The notes: generated by a model from the sequence alone, not told the origin. Shown: positions 10,301 to 23,195, numbered from the stretch's first letter. The stretch: DNA of 64,000 nt from Paraspadella gotoi (GCA_051294375.1 CM119268.1:20953869-21017868); one strand, 5' to 3'. Program-made: numbers and translations.

Positions 10301-11505
10301 AGTGAGATGAGTCTTAAGATTTATTAATAAAAAGTAATACTTTATTAAGGGAAACTAAACTGGAATAAATTTGAGGAGGTACTGAAAGGAAATTGAAACT
10401 TCTGTGAAGGAGGAAATCATCATTGAAAATTCTACAAGTATAGACAAAGAACTTGGAAAAAATGGTATGAAGGAGCTAAATTCAAGCCACTTACGGAAGG
10501 CAACTCAGGAAGTAAACAGTCTAGACTAAAGGGTAATATCCCATTTATCGCAGAACAATATACAACTTATTTGTACAGCACGCGCAGCACTCTCAGGTAG
10601 CTCGCTAAACACTACAGGGTGAACCTTACTATTTATTAAAACTGCTCTCGACTACATCCTTTTTTATACCTAATCGGTTAATCTCTTTTTTTATAAATAA
10701 ATATGATAAAAGAAGTCAGAGAGTCACATTACATCGAGGGATACTAAAGGGAATCATTGTAAAAATAAAGCGGACTAATTACTAAAATATGACAAATGAT
10801 TTCGACCAAAAGAACAATGGGTAAAAATAATAACGAAATGGGACTGGCAAAAGGGCGCATGGATCCCAAGTTTGACTACTCAAAATAACTAAAGCAAAAA
10901 AAGGGAAAGTCCTGGAGGATTCATATGAAAGGCGGAGCTTCGCATGATTATGCTTCCTCAAACCCTTCATTGATGATGATTCAGAGAGGACGGGACAGAA
11001 GAGATTTTCGAGAAGGAGAATATTGTTTAATTACAGCAAGCCCCTGAAGAACGAAGGAATCTTAATTTATCCTTCTCCCATCTTCTCAATACCGCTTCTG
11101 AAATCAATCATATTCGTCTCATTTTTGTAAGGAGAAATCGGCGGCCTGGGAAAGACGGCTATAGAGTAATTCTATTACCTAAAAGATTTTCAAAACGCCT
11201 CCAACATACTTCTCTCTTTTTCTCTTTCTCGTATTCTATCTTCAGCTATCTACTCTACTCTCGTCTCTCTCATACTCGTACTTACGCCTCTCTCCCTTAC
11301 TCTCTTAGCTCTCGTTCTCTCCTTTTCTACTCTTTCCTGCGAGATGCTGCAGATTACATGCCATATTAATATTAGATCCCTCTCACTCTCAACAAGTCGC
11401 GATACTTCACTGCATGATAGTCTTCAATTAAAAGATTTCGTCCAATAAGCGCTTATAAAGCTGATGATATAGATGTAGGAAAATTTACGAGCGTTCCTGA
11501 TATAG

Positions 11506-14500
11506 ATTATTACTATCTGTATCCTACGTATCTCCTAGGTGAAATGTCATGGAAAACCTATTTTGTTTAACTCCTATCTCTAGTGTCGTGTAGAGTCCCT
11601 CGTCAAATGGTAAACCCACTTCGGATTACGTCAGGATTTTCTCGGAAAAACGTTCACACAAGTGATCACCACATATATATACTTTATATATTTAAAACAC
11701 TTGATTTAGTGTCACTGTTTTGTACTTACCCTCGATTTACCTGTCACTCAACTATTGATCACGTTTCGCATCCACTCTCCCGAGCGTCTGATTTTATGTG
11801 ATTCTGGCTCTAAATTATTGACAACGTTTATTTTGTTAACAGATCTGACCTTGTTTTACATAATACTGTCATCTGATATTGCGCATCATTTATTTCGCGT
11901 ATTTAGTGCAGATTTGTCCCAATCTTTTTTATAGGTCTTTGTTTTATTTGAAGTAATTATTTAATAATTCTGTGTGCAATATAGCGGTTTTGTATCTTAT
12001 ATTTATGTTTATTCTCATTATTATATAATCTAAATACTTCTCCTTCTTTCATTTCATCCTTTATAGTACTTCTTAAACTTAGTCCCACTATACTCCCCTT
12101 ACCCCGACGCCGAAACAAATCATAAATAAGACCAAAAATAGCAATTAAATTGGAGATCCTTGTATGCTCTCTTTTTCTTATCCACACATTAGATATAGAT
12201 GGGAATATTTTGGATTAATTGGAAACCGAGATTGGTGTGCAATAAAAGAGTGAAACAAATTCATTTAATTCTTCTGCATATAATTTGAACATATTCGTTT
12301 AAGTTTTTCTTCTCTGTCCTCTACCATACATTACTTTCCCATATTTATTTTATTTTCTATAATATAATGTATTATCAAATTTTACAACATTCCCTCATAT
12401 CGTTTCTCTCACGTATATACGTGCTTTAACTCTCAAGTGTTAATTTGCTCGGAAAAAACTTGATAACAAGATCTCAGATCGAACTCAGCAATGAAAAGTA
12501 CAAATGTTTTTAAAGAAAATCAAATGTGAATACTTAATATCTCGGATTATGACTCAGTGTGTCGAAATAATTAATAAGTTAATAAAAAAAATTATTTCTA
12601 AAAAAATTACTGCAAGAAAGAATTTAAATTATTTAAAATTATTCATGAATATTTTTCTGACTCTCTCGTTACTTTAAAGTAATTTTTGGTGTGTCAACTA
12701 GGTTCATCTCGGAGATTCTTACAGGAAGTCGGAGGTGCTTGTTGACTGCACGTTGGGCGGTATTCATGGGGAGGGTTCAATACTATTGGGTGTGCATAGA
12801 GTAGTTTATGGTGGGCTCCCAATTGCTGACTCTTTAATCTGAGATGTTCAAATACAATCATACAATTGTGGTCTCGCTTATATTTTATGGGTACCTCATA
12901 TAATACGTGTGGCACCTAATCCGTGGAAGAAGAGATTCGTGAAGCCACCGTTATAGTAAGCAGATAATGGAGATAGTGAAAGTGTTATCATGACAGAGAA
13001 ATATACAGTAATATCTCAATGATTAGAAAAAAAGGAAAGGCGTGTTAGAAAAGAATAATAAAATAAATAGTTATGAGAATGTAATCAGAGGAAGAAAAAT
13101 GAGATACAGGATCATAAGAGTAATAATAACTGAAGAATATAAGTGAAATAAGCAAGAAATACATAAGAAGTTGGAACGAGATTGAGATCATATAGATATA
13201 GGAGAATAGTATGATAGAAGAAAGAAAGAAAGGAGCAACAAAGATAAGAACCAGGAGACTCATTTTTGAAAGTATGGTATAAATTAACTGTCTCTATTCA
13301 TTGTTTAATTTATAAGATGATCATAATCAAAAGCATAATACACAATATAGTCAGTATAAGTGAGATATGAGTAATACAGTAAGAACTTGTGTGATCGTGC
13401 GTGCTGACGCCTGTCCAAGGGGACCGTTAAACCGCCGCTCTTGTGGCGGCGAGAGCCGATAGTGGAGGATAGAGAAAAAGATCGAATAAAACCGGATTTA
13501 TTCGAGATGAGCGAGAGAGGTAGAGACGGCACGAGTGCAGCCGAGAGAGAGGAGAGAGAGAGACAAAATTTAGGAAAGGAAATGCTTTTGTTTTATAAGT
13601 TTTTAAAGTCAAAACATGCTCATAGTGTAATTAAGTAAGAATAATTGAAACGTATTAGTCTGTAAATAATGATAGATTGACTTTGATTAGATTTATTCAA
13701 TCAACCGCAAATTGGAAAAAAGTGAGTTAAACAAATGGTGAATGATTAAAAACAAATATGGATAATATTGGATAACATTTGGTCAATTGTTAACAACAAC
13801 GGAATGAAGGCTAACAAGTATAGTTCGAGAAATGTTCCGATTTTTATGTAAAACATGTATGTCGATTATTATTAACCATGTAAAAAGTTATTATTTCGGT
13901 CTCTAATCAAACAACAAATGAAGAGATAAAGTAAATACAAATGACTAAGAAAACTAAAAAAAAATCCGAAGATATTTTTTTTTATAAATTGAAAAAAAAG
14001 TTTGACTGAAGGATCGCTCGCAAAACCCTCAGTTACATCCTGTGAGATATATTGGCCTGAGAATATAGAATAAGGAGGTTGAGGAAAGAAATGAAAGGCT
14101 GATAGAAGAGTACATAGGAAAATGAGCGTGTACGAATAATATAGAATAATGAGTTATAAGGAAGAGTGAGGTATAAAGAGACGTCTTGCTAAGTCTACAG
14201 TATCATTTCGCTCTTCTAAGAGCATTTGTGTTTTTGAATATAAATGTGTATTGTCCCATAATTAATCGTGGTGTAAAAAATGAACTCGCTGTATCTTTTT
14301 CTCATTGGGAAATATTAAATTAAGGGATAATATTTTATTCTGTATAACCTCTAGTGCAATTAGAAAATGATATAAGATCATATAATGTTTTAATGAGTTT
14401 TTGTGAATGTTTCTGTCGAAATGTGATAAAGTGATGGGCCGTGTTTTCTCTCAAGAGAGACGTCTCGCTGATTCGTTCCTCACAGAAAAAGGTGACAGCG

Positions 14501-15832
14501 TAAAACAAAAAATAGCGATGTTTGAATTATACTTAGAGACACTCGACTCTAAATTTCCTAGAGGTATTTTACAAGAAAAAGTACTAAGTGTAAAAATCTA
14601 TCAAACACTTGACAAGCATTGAGACTAAGTTCTCTAAAATTACAATGACTGTTTTTGTGATTTTATGAAAAGTCACATATAAACTGTTTTCATTTTACTG
14701 ATTTATGAGATATTAACTTAAATACTTAATTACCCTGAAAAAAAAAAATAATATATTTTTAATTGGTAATACTAAACTAATCTCGATTGTTATTAAAAAA
14801 AAACTAAACTCATCGTCAGATTTTCACAGGGAAAGATGCTCTTTTTATGAAAAATTCGCGAATATCCGCCAGCGTTCAGATTCTCACGAGCTAGAATATT
14901 GTCTCCCTCATAACTTATGTAATCTTTATATTTATCTCGTACCGGCTTTTGAACTCCCAGGTCTATTACTCGATAAATTAACTTTATAAGATACGAAATG
15001 ACGTATAATACTCGATCTCGCCTTCTTGGTGGATTCTTCATACATAGTTTATTGTTTCCTTCGGAAATTTGCCAGTCTGTCAACAAATATCATATAAATT
15101 ATCTACTCTCTTGATCTAGCGGGAGCGAATGCTATAAAAATGATTAAACAGGTTTATTATTAATCTCGTGAATGAGAAAGCAATCGATTTATTAGTTTGA
15201 TCGCTCGAAACGTAATTTTACGCTGAACTGGAAATAACAATAGTAACAGAAACCCGCCCAATGTAGTTTACCTTTATGCAATCTATTTGTTTGGGCAGTT
15301 GTCGGCGCAATTCACGCTTCTCGCGTCGCCTTTATACTTCAATGAAGGTCACAAAGCTCTCCCGGGAAGAATGATATTTGTACGATGTAAACGAGAGCCA
15401 AGAATTAAATGTAAAAAGAAGAACTACCTCAGGAGATATTAAAGGCAACACTTACTTCAAGGCTATGAAATCAGGGAAGAAGACGAGCTATCCTCCCGGT
15501 GATTCGTTGGATGCCCGGATGGCAGACTCCGTTAAATATCGAACCAGATAACAAAAGAGATAGAGAAAACTGGATGAGAAGAGAGAGAGTAGCAGAGACT
15601 ACGGAGTTTCATGAGTTGTAAATGATATGGATTGCATTAATAGAGTCTCTTGAGAGAATGATAAACGGTTCTTGTTCATTAGAGACTGCCGTTCTCAAAA
15701 TGGGTCTGCAACATATGAGGGGTTGAGATATCCGTCGCCCTATGGTGAGGAGAAGAGGAAGAGCTTATTGCCGTGCGAGAGTACGAAGATGAGATAGACG
15801 AGTGCAGATAGACGACTGGAAGACGGAAATCG
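11506..15832. other. 4.3-kb AT-rich insertion inside the retrotransposon
   Basis: Copy 2 runs without a break from the RT finger block to the VRVG block (26300-26600). Copy 1 has 4.3 kb of unrelated sequence between them. It is AT-rich, has short open frames on both strands (minus 11957-12187, minus 12694-12915, plus 14407-14622) and a small GA-rich patch at 13500-13570. No terminal repeats, transposase or reverse transcriptase motifs were recognised. It is either a nested insertion that has lost its signature, or misassembled sequence. Confidence 0.6.
14407..14622 (+). CDS. Unidentified 71-codon open frame
   Basis: The frame starts with ATG and reads with mixed, non-repetitive composition, including RRLADSFLTEKGDSVKQKIA and a C-terminal KIYQTLDKH. 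It ends at a TGA near 14620. It is the least repetitive frame in the 4.3-kb insertion, but no family is recognised and no splice context was identified. It may be the relic of whatever inserted here, or chance. Confidence 0.2.
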   Translation: MFLSKCDKVMGRVFSQERRLADSFLTEKGDSVKQKIAMFELYLETLDSKFPRGILQEKVLSVKIYQTLDKH

Positions 15833-17210
15833 GATATGTTCACAGTGAGAGTCGGTACGGGGAGCAGAACGAGATACAAGGAAGCAAGGATAAGAGAATG
15901 ATATGGAATGTGGATGTCCTCAGAGAGAGGAGGTGGATACTTGATCTTGTCTCCGCCGGACATTTTTTCAATATTAGTGCATTGATAGGAGATATATACG
16001 CAGAGAAGGGAGTGACCACGTAAAGAAATAAATGTTCGGAACAAGCCAATTAGAACGAACGGTGGCTTTTAGCTTAGTTGTTGATATTGTATTTTTTGTT
16101 ATATGTTTAAGGAGTGGCGGTGGTTTGTCGTTATGGATATTAGCGATAGATTCTCTACTCTGGCGCATTAATCTCTTCTCTTTGGATGTCCTCAGGGTGG
16201 TATTCTTTCGCCGGACATTTTTCCAATATGTCTTTAGTATAACCGAAGGAGTCCCTAAGATTGTTCGGAACAGCCAATTTGCCGACGATACAGCTAATTG
16301 GGTAACTGAGAGTTCTGTTCTCTGGAGTTGTGTCAATTTGAAATGAAAAGGACATTAGATGCGATTCAGAGGTGGTGTAGTAAGTGGAGACTTAAACTGG
16401 CGCCAGAGAAGAGTCGGTTAATAATTTTCTCAAGACGAAGGCGTAACTTAGATAGATCCCAAATTTAGAATTATTTTGGGTGGGAATTAAAAACAATAAG
16501 GGAAGCGGTTTTTTTTGGGCGTAAACTTTTGATGATAAAATGACATGGGAGTAAACATTTAGAAACTATAGAAAAGAAAATGCGACAAGTTGTGGCGTGC
16601 TTCGAAAGTTGAAATTTAAATATAATCATTTAGATATAAACTTAATGTTGGAATTGTATCAAGTCTTTGCGATATCATTACTTGAATATAGTATGTCATG
16701 TTTCTGTTCTATGTCTAACAGAGAAGTGGTTAAAACTTGAATCAATAGAAAATAAATTTTTAAAATGTATTACAAAACGTTCCACGAAAAATGTCTAATA
16801 AAATAGTTTTAGATTCATTAGGCTTACGAGACTTACGATTTAATATTCAGACGAGCACATCCCAATTTGTTAGTTTAATGAACTCGTCTCCGCTCCTTCC
16901 GGAGTATATCAAGATATTAATAAATACCCGTATTTGGGAAATCACATTAGTCCGATTGCCTTTTTAAGTAATGTTCCGTTAATATATGAAACTGTGTAGT
17001 TTTCTGTTTTTTTGTAGAATTGGCCTTTTTTCTATTAGGAAAAATTTATTCATTGCTTAAATTTACTGAGTTTTTGGAAATCTAATTTTCTAATGTCATA
17101 CTTATTGTATTACTGCTTGTATCTCTGTTATCTGCTTTTGTGTTTTGTAAAACCACTGTGGCCCATGGTCCTCGGACCCGCTGTATGAATAAATACATAA
17201 CAATACAATA
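15833..17210 (+). pseudogene. Jockey-clade reverse transcriptase and 3' end (copy 1)
   Basis: RT palm blocks are recognisable across frameshifts. GCPQGGILSPDIFPICL is at about 16183-16236. QFADDTANW at 16276-16302 carries the catalytic Asp pair. AIQRWCSKWRLKLAPEKSR at about 16360-16420 and a thumb-like LGVNFDDKMTW near 16520 follow. Downstream, an LESIENKFLKCITK segment matches the usual C-terminal part. The element ends in a GTATGAATAAATACATAACA-type A-rich tail at about 17205. The interval 15833-16180 contains an extra, garbled version of the PQGG block. A stop at 16346 and several single-base indels show it is not functional as assembled. Confidence 0.88.
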
Positions 17211-17500
17211 GTAGAATAGGGTGAAAATACAAAGAAGATTTAATAGGACTGTTCTTTTGTTTCGGAAAAGATATACTAAAACTAAATTTATTGCTATTTT
17301 GTTTTAAAACGCTCTTTCGTTTGTGGAGCCATCTGGTTTATTAAGACTAAAACAAGCAAAAATTGCTATTTTGTGTAAAGCGATGCAAGTGAAGATCTAG
17401 TGGGTGTAGACAGAAGAGCAAATTTTATAGAAAGTAAAGGGAAAATGCTCATAGTAGAAAAAGTAAGAGACAAATTCTTGTAGTAGGTAGAAAAAGTTAC
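17211..17500 (+). repeat. Dispersed repeat R3, copy 1
   Basis: Begins gtagaatagggtgaaaat directly after the retrotransposon tail and matches 21966-22245 over about 280 bp, including the R2 core gatgcaagtgaagatctagt near 17383. It lies 3' of the retrotransposon, whereas R2 lies near its gag end. Confidence 0.75.
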
Positions 17501-20500
17501 AAAGACGGAAAACAAAATTGAAAAAAAAATTAGATCTAATGGAAATTTACAATTTTTTGGGAAAAAAGGAAAGAAGAAAAAACAAAGAAAGAAAAGGAAA
17601 AAAGAGGAAAGAAGTCGGTGGAAAAAAGGGAAAGAAAAAAAATGAAAAAAAGGATGAAAATCGAGAAAATAATGATAGTGATAAATTGTAGTATTAAAAT
17701 AAAAAAAAATTAAATGAAAACAAAAATAAATAAATTTAATTGTTAAGTAATAGACGAGAGATCAATGGCTTAAAGGGGGGGTGGGTGATCTGGTGGGCAG
17801 AGTGAGATCGGCATCAGGTGGGCGGCGCTAATCCGAGATCGCGACAATCGTCAGCGGAAAAAAGAGGAGGAGGAGGAGATTGGTCTCAGATTTGGGAGAA
17901 AAGCGAGGAGAGAAATATATACGGAGAAAAGTAGGAAGGATAAAACAGGATGAATAAACGAAAAAAAATGGAGGTTCGATTCCCTCTCTCTCTCTCTCTT
18001 TCTCTTTCACTCCCTCTCTTTATATATATATATATATCTCTCCCTCTCTCTGTTTCAAAATCAAAAAGAAGATGAATAAAAAAAAACAAAAAAAAAAAAC
18101 TTTACGATCGAAATATACACATGATTGTAGTAAATTAATTCCTGAAAATTTGTTTGTTAAAGTGATAATACTTAACTTTTTTTTTCCCGTAAGAAAAGTT
18201 TAGTATTTAAAACATAGAATTACCATGACTATTTTAGTATTAAAAATAGTAAAGTTAGTAGAGTTTCAAAATAGGGGGGCGATAGCCTAATTCAAAATAG
18301 TAGCATTATTAGACGTAGTAAAAAAGCCCGGAGGCCGAAAGACTCGTTTCTCTTGGCGGACTAATGGAGCGAAAGAGGGAGAGGGCTTCACGATCTCTGA
18401 GGTAAACAAGAGGGAGATAGAGAGAGGGAGGAAAGGAAAGAGGGAAAGAGAGAGAAAGGGATAGGGAGGAAAGGAAAGGAAAGAGAGGAAATAGGAATAA
18501 GGGTTCACGATCTCTGAGGTAAACAAGAGGGAGGTAGAGAGAGGAAGGAAAGGAAGGAAAAAGAGAGAAAAGAGGGAGATAAGGAGAGGAAGGAAAGGAA
18601 AGGAAGGAAAGAGAAAGAGGAAAGAGGGAGATAAGGAAAGGAAGGAAAGGAAGGAAAGAGAAAAAAGAGGTAAACAATAGCGAGGAAAGGAAAGGAAGGA
18701 AAGAGAGAGAGAAAAAAGGAAAGAGAGGAAAAGACAAAAAAGAGAAAAGAAAGACAGAGAAAAGGCCTCGAAGAAAGGATGAACAGAAAGAAATTGAGGA
18801 TAAAAGAAATTAATCAAATGAAAATTACTAATGACTTTACGGAAAAACATTTAATCTAATTTAACTTCAAGAACAGCTATTAAATTTTAGTTATTATAAA
18901 TGCGTAGAATAAAGAAAGTTGAAATTATTTAAGAAAGGCATGACAAGTTTTAAAGAAAAGAAAATATTAGAGATTAGATATTAGATATTAATACCAATTT
19001 AATATGTAGAATTAAATGAAAAAAAAGAAAAGAAAGAAAAAAAGAAAAATAGGAAATAAAGAAATTAACTGAAAGAAAAAAAAAGGAAAAGAAAAGGAAA
19101 GGAAAGGAAAAAGCGGTTTTGTTTGAATCGACGTTGCATTCGTCTCTAATCTTGTTAGACGTTGGAAGCCGAAGCGGGACTACAAAGGAGAGAAACAGAG
19201 AAAGCCTTTCTCAAGATGAGAGCGAGGAGAAAAGAAAAAGAGAACTGAGAGGGAGAGAGAGGGTAAAAGGAGAGTGGTAAAGAGACAGGAAGATATTGTT
19301 TTACTCGACTTTCTAAATTAGTATTAAATTCTAGGAAGAACAACAGTTTTTTATATAAATTGAATTATGTAAATTGAAATTAGCAAATATTTATTATTAT
19401 TTATTATTTCATATTGTTTGTTCAGAGAAATTTTAATTTACATTTTCTTAGGTTTAAAGGAATTTATAGAAAAGAGATCTGTTTTTGATAAGGATTTAAT
19501 TATGAATGTTTAGAAATAAATATCAGAAGGAACGTTTTAGTATTTTATGTCTTTTATCTTTCTCTTTTTATTCTTTTCCTTCCACATTTTTCTCCTTTTA
19601 TTTTTGTTTTAATATTTGTTAGAGATTGCACATTTCCTTACGGACTTGGGAACACGATTGAGCATCCTTCATATTAATTTCTCTATTGTTGACTCATCAA
19701 TAACCGTAACGCCAGTAGTATTAATTGAAGTTAGTTGTAATTCAGTTGACAGTTATAAGGACAATCGAAATAGCAATCAGTAGAGCCATTGGAAGAGCAG
19801 TGGAAGAGCCATTGGAAGAGCTGTGGAAGCTCAAAAGCTACAAAAAATAACCATTTATTAATACTAATTCCACTATTTAATAATTTCGGTTAATCAATCA
19901 ATTACCTTATGGTCCCAGGGCAATCTCTTCAAAAAATAAAAGTTGCCCTTTCTTTTATACAAAGACTAAATTTAATGGACCAATGAGAAGAGAGATCTTC
20001 TTTAAAATTATTGAGAATTCAATCATTAACTACTATTGGTAGAATTCGACCAATGAGAGTAAAGATAATATAAAATCATTAAAGTTGAGACTAAAACCAA
20101 TTGACGTGATTCAGATATTCACAAAGAGAATTTGTTTGATTTAAAATCATTCCTCACAATATTTTTTTTTTACTTCTTTATGCTTCTCTTACCTCCTATC
20201 TTTTTCTACCCCTCTCCTTCTCTTTGCATATTCTTACTTCTTTTATATTTCTTTTTCTCCTCCTCCTCCTCCTCCTCCTCTTTCTTCCTCTTCTCCCTTT
20301 TTACGAATTCTGATCCTTTCTTTTCACTTGTTTCGCGGTCTCGTGGTTCACTGTTGATTGTTGACTGCTCGTTGCTTTCTGTCGATTTTTGATTGTCGAC
20401 AGCAAATGCGATGTAAAATCTTTGATTCTGGAAATCTGAAAAGTCCCAATACGGGTTTAAAACTTCAAACTAACGTAGTCAATCAAAGATCAATTATTGT

Positions 20501-20510
20501 CGAATGTCGA
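17501..20510. other. Low-complexity, AT-rich and purine-rich spacer
   Basis: Holds A-rich runs, a small CT tract (about 17982-18008), a purine tract at 18360-18780 built from gaggaaaggaaagg units, and short gaaaag runs at 19020-19110. Near 18385-18410 and 18508-18535 a 25-bp word ending tcacgatctctgaggtaaac is repeated. A near-duplicate phrase about a 'cattggaagagc' unit occurs at 19780-19830. No gene was seen. Confidence 0.6.
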
Positions 20511-20516
20511 ATGTCA

Positions 20517-20690
20517 TTATTCGTGATCTGAGATTTTTAATCCGTGATATGGGATTCTTAATCCGTGAACTGTGATTTTTATTCCGAGATCTGTGATTAT
20601 TATTCCGTGCTCCGAGATTCTTAATCCGTAATCTGGAATCTCTAATCCATGATCCGTGATTCTTAATCCGTAATTCGCGAATCGTTCCAA
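20517..20690. repeat. Degenerate minisatellite, about 25-27 bp unit
   Basis: Six to seven diverged copies of a unit resembling gtgatctgagattcttaatcc. The duplicate block has the same array near 30898-31050. Confidence 0.8.
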
Positions 20691-20804
20691 CGTCGACCGC
20701 TAGAGGGAGAAGATCGTTTCAACTCAAATCGGTCCATGCGAAGATTTCCTTTCGAGAAGACGACTCTGTAAAGACACTGAAAAGAAATTGAACCCGAGCG
20801 ATCA

Positions 20805-21089
20805 TTAGGGATCGTCGTCGTTGTCGTAGTCGTTATCGTTGTAGTCGTCGTCATCGTCGTTGTCGTCATAGTTAACATTTTTTTTATCATAGTCGTCGTC
20901 TTGGTCGTCATCCCTGTAAGTTTTGTCTTTGTCATTGTGACCATCTTCGTCTTCATCGTTGTAAGCATTTTCTTCTTTATAACCGATATTGTCATTTTCT
21001 TTGTCATCATTGTTAACGTTTTCTTTATTGTTGTAATCAACTTTGTTGGTGTCATTTTCTTCATCGTGGTTGTCATCGGCGTCATTTTC

Positions 21090-21121
<32 letters not shown>

Positions 21122-21137
21122 TCGATGGTTTCCCGTC
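20805..21137 (-). CDS. Asp/Asn/Glu-rich open frame without ATG (candidate exon)
   Basis: From 21137 down to a TAA at 20807-20805 the minus strand is open for 110 codons without any Met. It begins DGKPSN, continues with an Asp run, then EENDADDNHDEEN, then mixed Asp/Asn/Lys/Glu/Tyr, and ends DYDNDDDP. In this frame most differences from a plain GAC repeat fall in third positions (GAC/GAT, AAC/AAT) or swap acidic and polar residues. The overlapping Thr/Met frame would change amino acid each time. That favours this frame if any is coding. Against it, a TGA lies just upstream, no good acceptor was found, and imperfect trinucleotide repeats often stay open by chance. Confidence 0.3.
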
Positions 21138-21210
21138 TCACCTTCCCCTTCCGCGAACAAAGGACGACCTATTAACAATCTCCATTACCTTTTTCCTTTC
21201 CCATCTCTAA

Positions 21211-21250
21211 GGCGGCAGCGTGGGCTGCGGAAGCGGCGGCGGCGGCGGCG

Positions 21251-21282
<32 letters not shown>

Positions 21283-21330
21283 GGCGGCGGCGGCAGCGTC
21301 GGCAGCGTCGCCAGCGGGGTCGGCGGCGGA
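21211..21330. repeat. GGC/AGC trinucleotide array with 21-bp higher-order period
   Basis: Six GGC followed by AGC is repeated about three times, then degenerates through agcgtc and gccagc. Frames give Gly/Ser on plus and Pro/Leu or Ala on minus. The duplicate block carries a shortened, scrambled version near 31700-31800. Confidence 0.9.
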
Positions 21331-21590
21331 AGCCCCTCACCCATTTCCACTTATTTTCCATTTCCTTCTTTCCACTTCCCGATTCTAGTTCCACTCCTCA
21401 TTCTTGTTTTGCTTTTTCATCTACTATTTTTTTATTTGGATCCTCACTAAACTAGACTGTGAGAGATTGAAAGATTATAGACCTCGCTATTATCTGGTGG
21501 TGGCCTGAACTCACCATATCTTGTTCAAAGTAGGTAAAGTGAAAAAGATATTTAAATAAATCATTCAAAACTTTATATTTACCTCTTTAT

Positions 21591-21665
21591 AAACCAGTGG
21601 CTGCGCCAATACATGTAAATTACTTTCAAGGGCTTAAAGTGAACTGTAACTGCGGCACTAATAAC
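21591..21665 (+). repeat. Dispersed repeat R1, copy 2
   Basis: Nearly identical to 3427-3500, same orientation, followed by R2 at 21858. Confidence 0.75.
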
Positions 21666-21857
21666 ATTTAATACCAGCAAAAATATTTATAAATCAAAAC
21701 CATATTATTTTAATTTTGATATATGACATATGATTAAAATTCTTTGGTCAAGACATAGAATAAGAAATATATTTAAAAAAAATAGAATAAGAAAAAATAC
21801 TTATTAAAAAATATCAAAAAAATATTTTAAATAATCCAAATTTTAAAAAACAATTAC

Positions 21858-22245
21858 TACTTTGTTGAAGAGCAGGTGCAAGTGAAGATCTAGTGGGTGC
21901 AGATGTAGTTTATTTTGAAAGTTCCTTTGTCTTACAAAAAGCTTTCTTCTTTTTAGAGCCCTCTAGTAGAATAGGGTGAAAATAAAAAGAAAATTTAATG
22001 AGACTGTTCTTTTGTTTCAGAAAAAAGTTTAAAACCTTTGGTGAACGTACTTAAACTAAAATCAATTGTTATTTTGTTTTTAAAAATGTAGAGCCATCTG
22101 GTTTATTTAGACTCAAACATGCAAAACAGATGCAAGTGAAGATCTAGTGGGTGCAGACTGAAGAGCAAATTTCTATAGAAAGTAAAGGAAAAATGCGCAT
22201 AGTAGAGAAAATAACAGACAAATCCTCCAAGTAAGAATGAAAACT
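21858..22245 (+). repeat. Dispersed repeat R2 plus R3, apparently contiguous
   Basis: R2 (21858-21963) runs directly into R3 (from 21966). Elsewhere these two parts are far apart (3998-4099 and 17211-17500). The core aagatctagtgggtgcag occurs twice here, about 260 bp apart. Confidence 0.7.
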
Positions 22246-22620
22246 TATATAGATGGAAAAAAAATTGAAAATTTTTTTTTATAATTTCAGGGGTTAAGTA
22301 ATCGCTTGTTCTCTCCTAATAGTAATCTGATTATGGTGAAAGTAAGCTTCTTTTTTTTAACCTCAGTTCAGAGTTAGAAAAATCTTGACAATTATTTTTT
22401 AAACCTACTAACCAGAGGCAGATGAATAACCAACTTTGCTTCTGACAGATAAATACAATCGGTAATACATTTTTAATAAATTTGACGAAAATTTCGAGTT
22501 AAACTTTTTGAATTTATCAAATTCTCCCATCTTCATCTTTATCCTTGGATTTACTCTAGCATTGAACTTTTCTCTTTTCCCAAAAAACTTTTTACTTTTT
22601 CTTTACGACTTTTTTTCTTT

Positions 22621-22656
22621 TTCTTGATCTTCTCTCTCTCTCTCATCTCTCTCTCA

Positions 22657-22704
<48 letters not shown>

Positions 22705-23120
22705 CTCTTCTTCTTTTCCTCCCCCCAGTTCTCTCTCCTCTTTCTAAACTCCTGTCCTCTCTCCCTTATTTTGTTCCATTTCCCTGTCCTTCTCTCCACC
22801 CTTTCCCTCAACTCTACCTCTCCCCCTGCTCCACCCCTTTTTCCCTCCCGAACCCCTCTCCCCTTCTGCGCCCCCCTTTCTCTCTCCCTCTTTCCCCTCT
22901 TCTTCTCTATACAACTCTACCTCTCCCCTCTTGCTCACTCCTTTTCCTCTCCAACCCCTCCCCCTCTCTACGCCCCCCCTTTCTCTTCTCCTCGTTCCCC
23001 ACCCTCTTCTTCTCTCAACAAACTTTCGCTCCGAAGCCTCAATATCACGGGGGCTTCAAGGTCACTCCCGAGAAAAATTTGATATTTGACACCGAAACTT
23101 CTTCTCTCTCTCTCTGCTCT

Positions 23121-23157
<37 letters not shown>

Positions 23158-23160
23158 TCT

Positions 23161-23195
<35 letters not shown>

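Larger units (their letters stand above)
8855..11505 (+). mobile_element. Jockey-clade non-LTR retrotransposon, 5' part (copy 1)
   Basis: This part holds ORF1-like sequence around two N gaps, the endonuclease (about 9770-10300), and the segment leading to the RT finger region. Near 11427 the words aaaagatttcgtccaat and aaaatttacgagcg match the RPISLL...GK-YER block of copy 2. Copy 2 at 24388-26330 aligns throughout but with many 1-2 base indels. The stretch 11190-11410 is a CT-rich insertion not found in copy 2. All frames are broken. Confidence 0.8.

Noticed and set aside
8855-17210. Two independent retrotransposon insertions (copies 1 and 2)
   Set aside because: The homology continues for about 7 kb past the element's end into R3 and beyond, so this is one locus represented twice rather than two insertions.
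20901-21455. 184-codon Val/Ile/Phe-rich frame
   Set aside because: Antisense shadow of an imperfect trinucleotide repeat followed by a GGC array.
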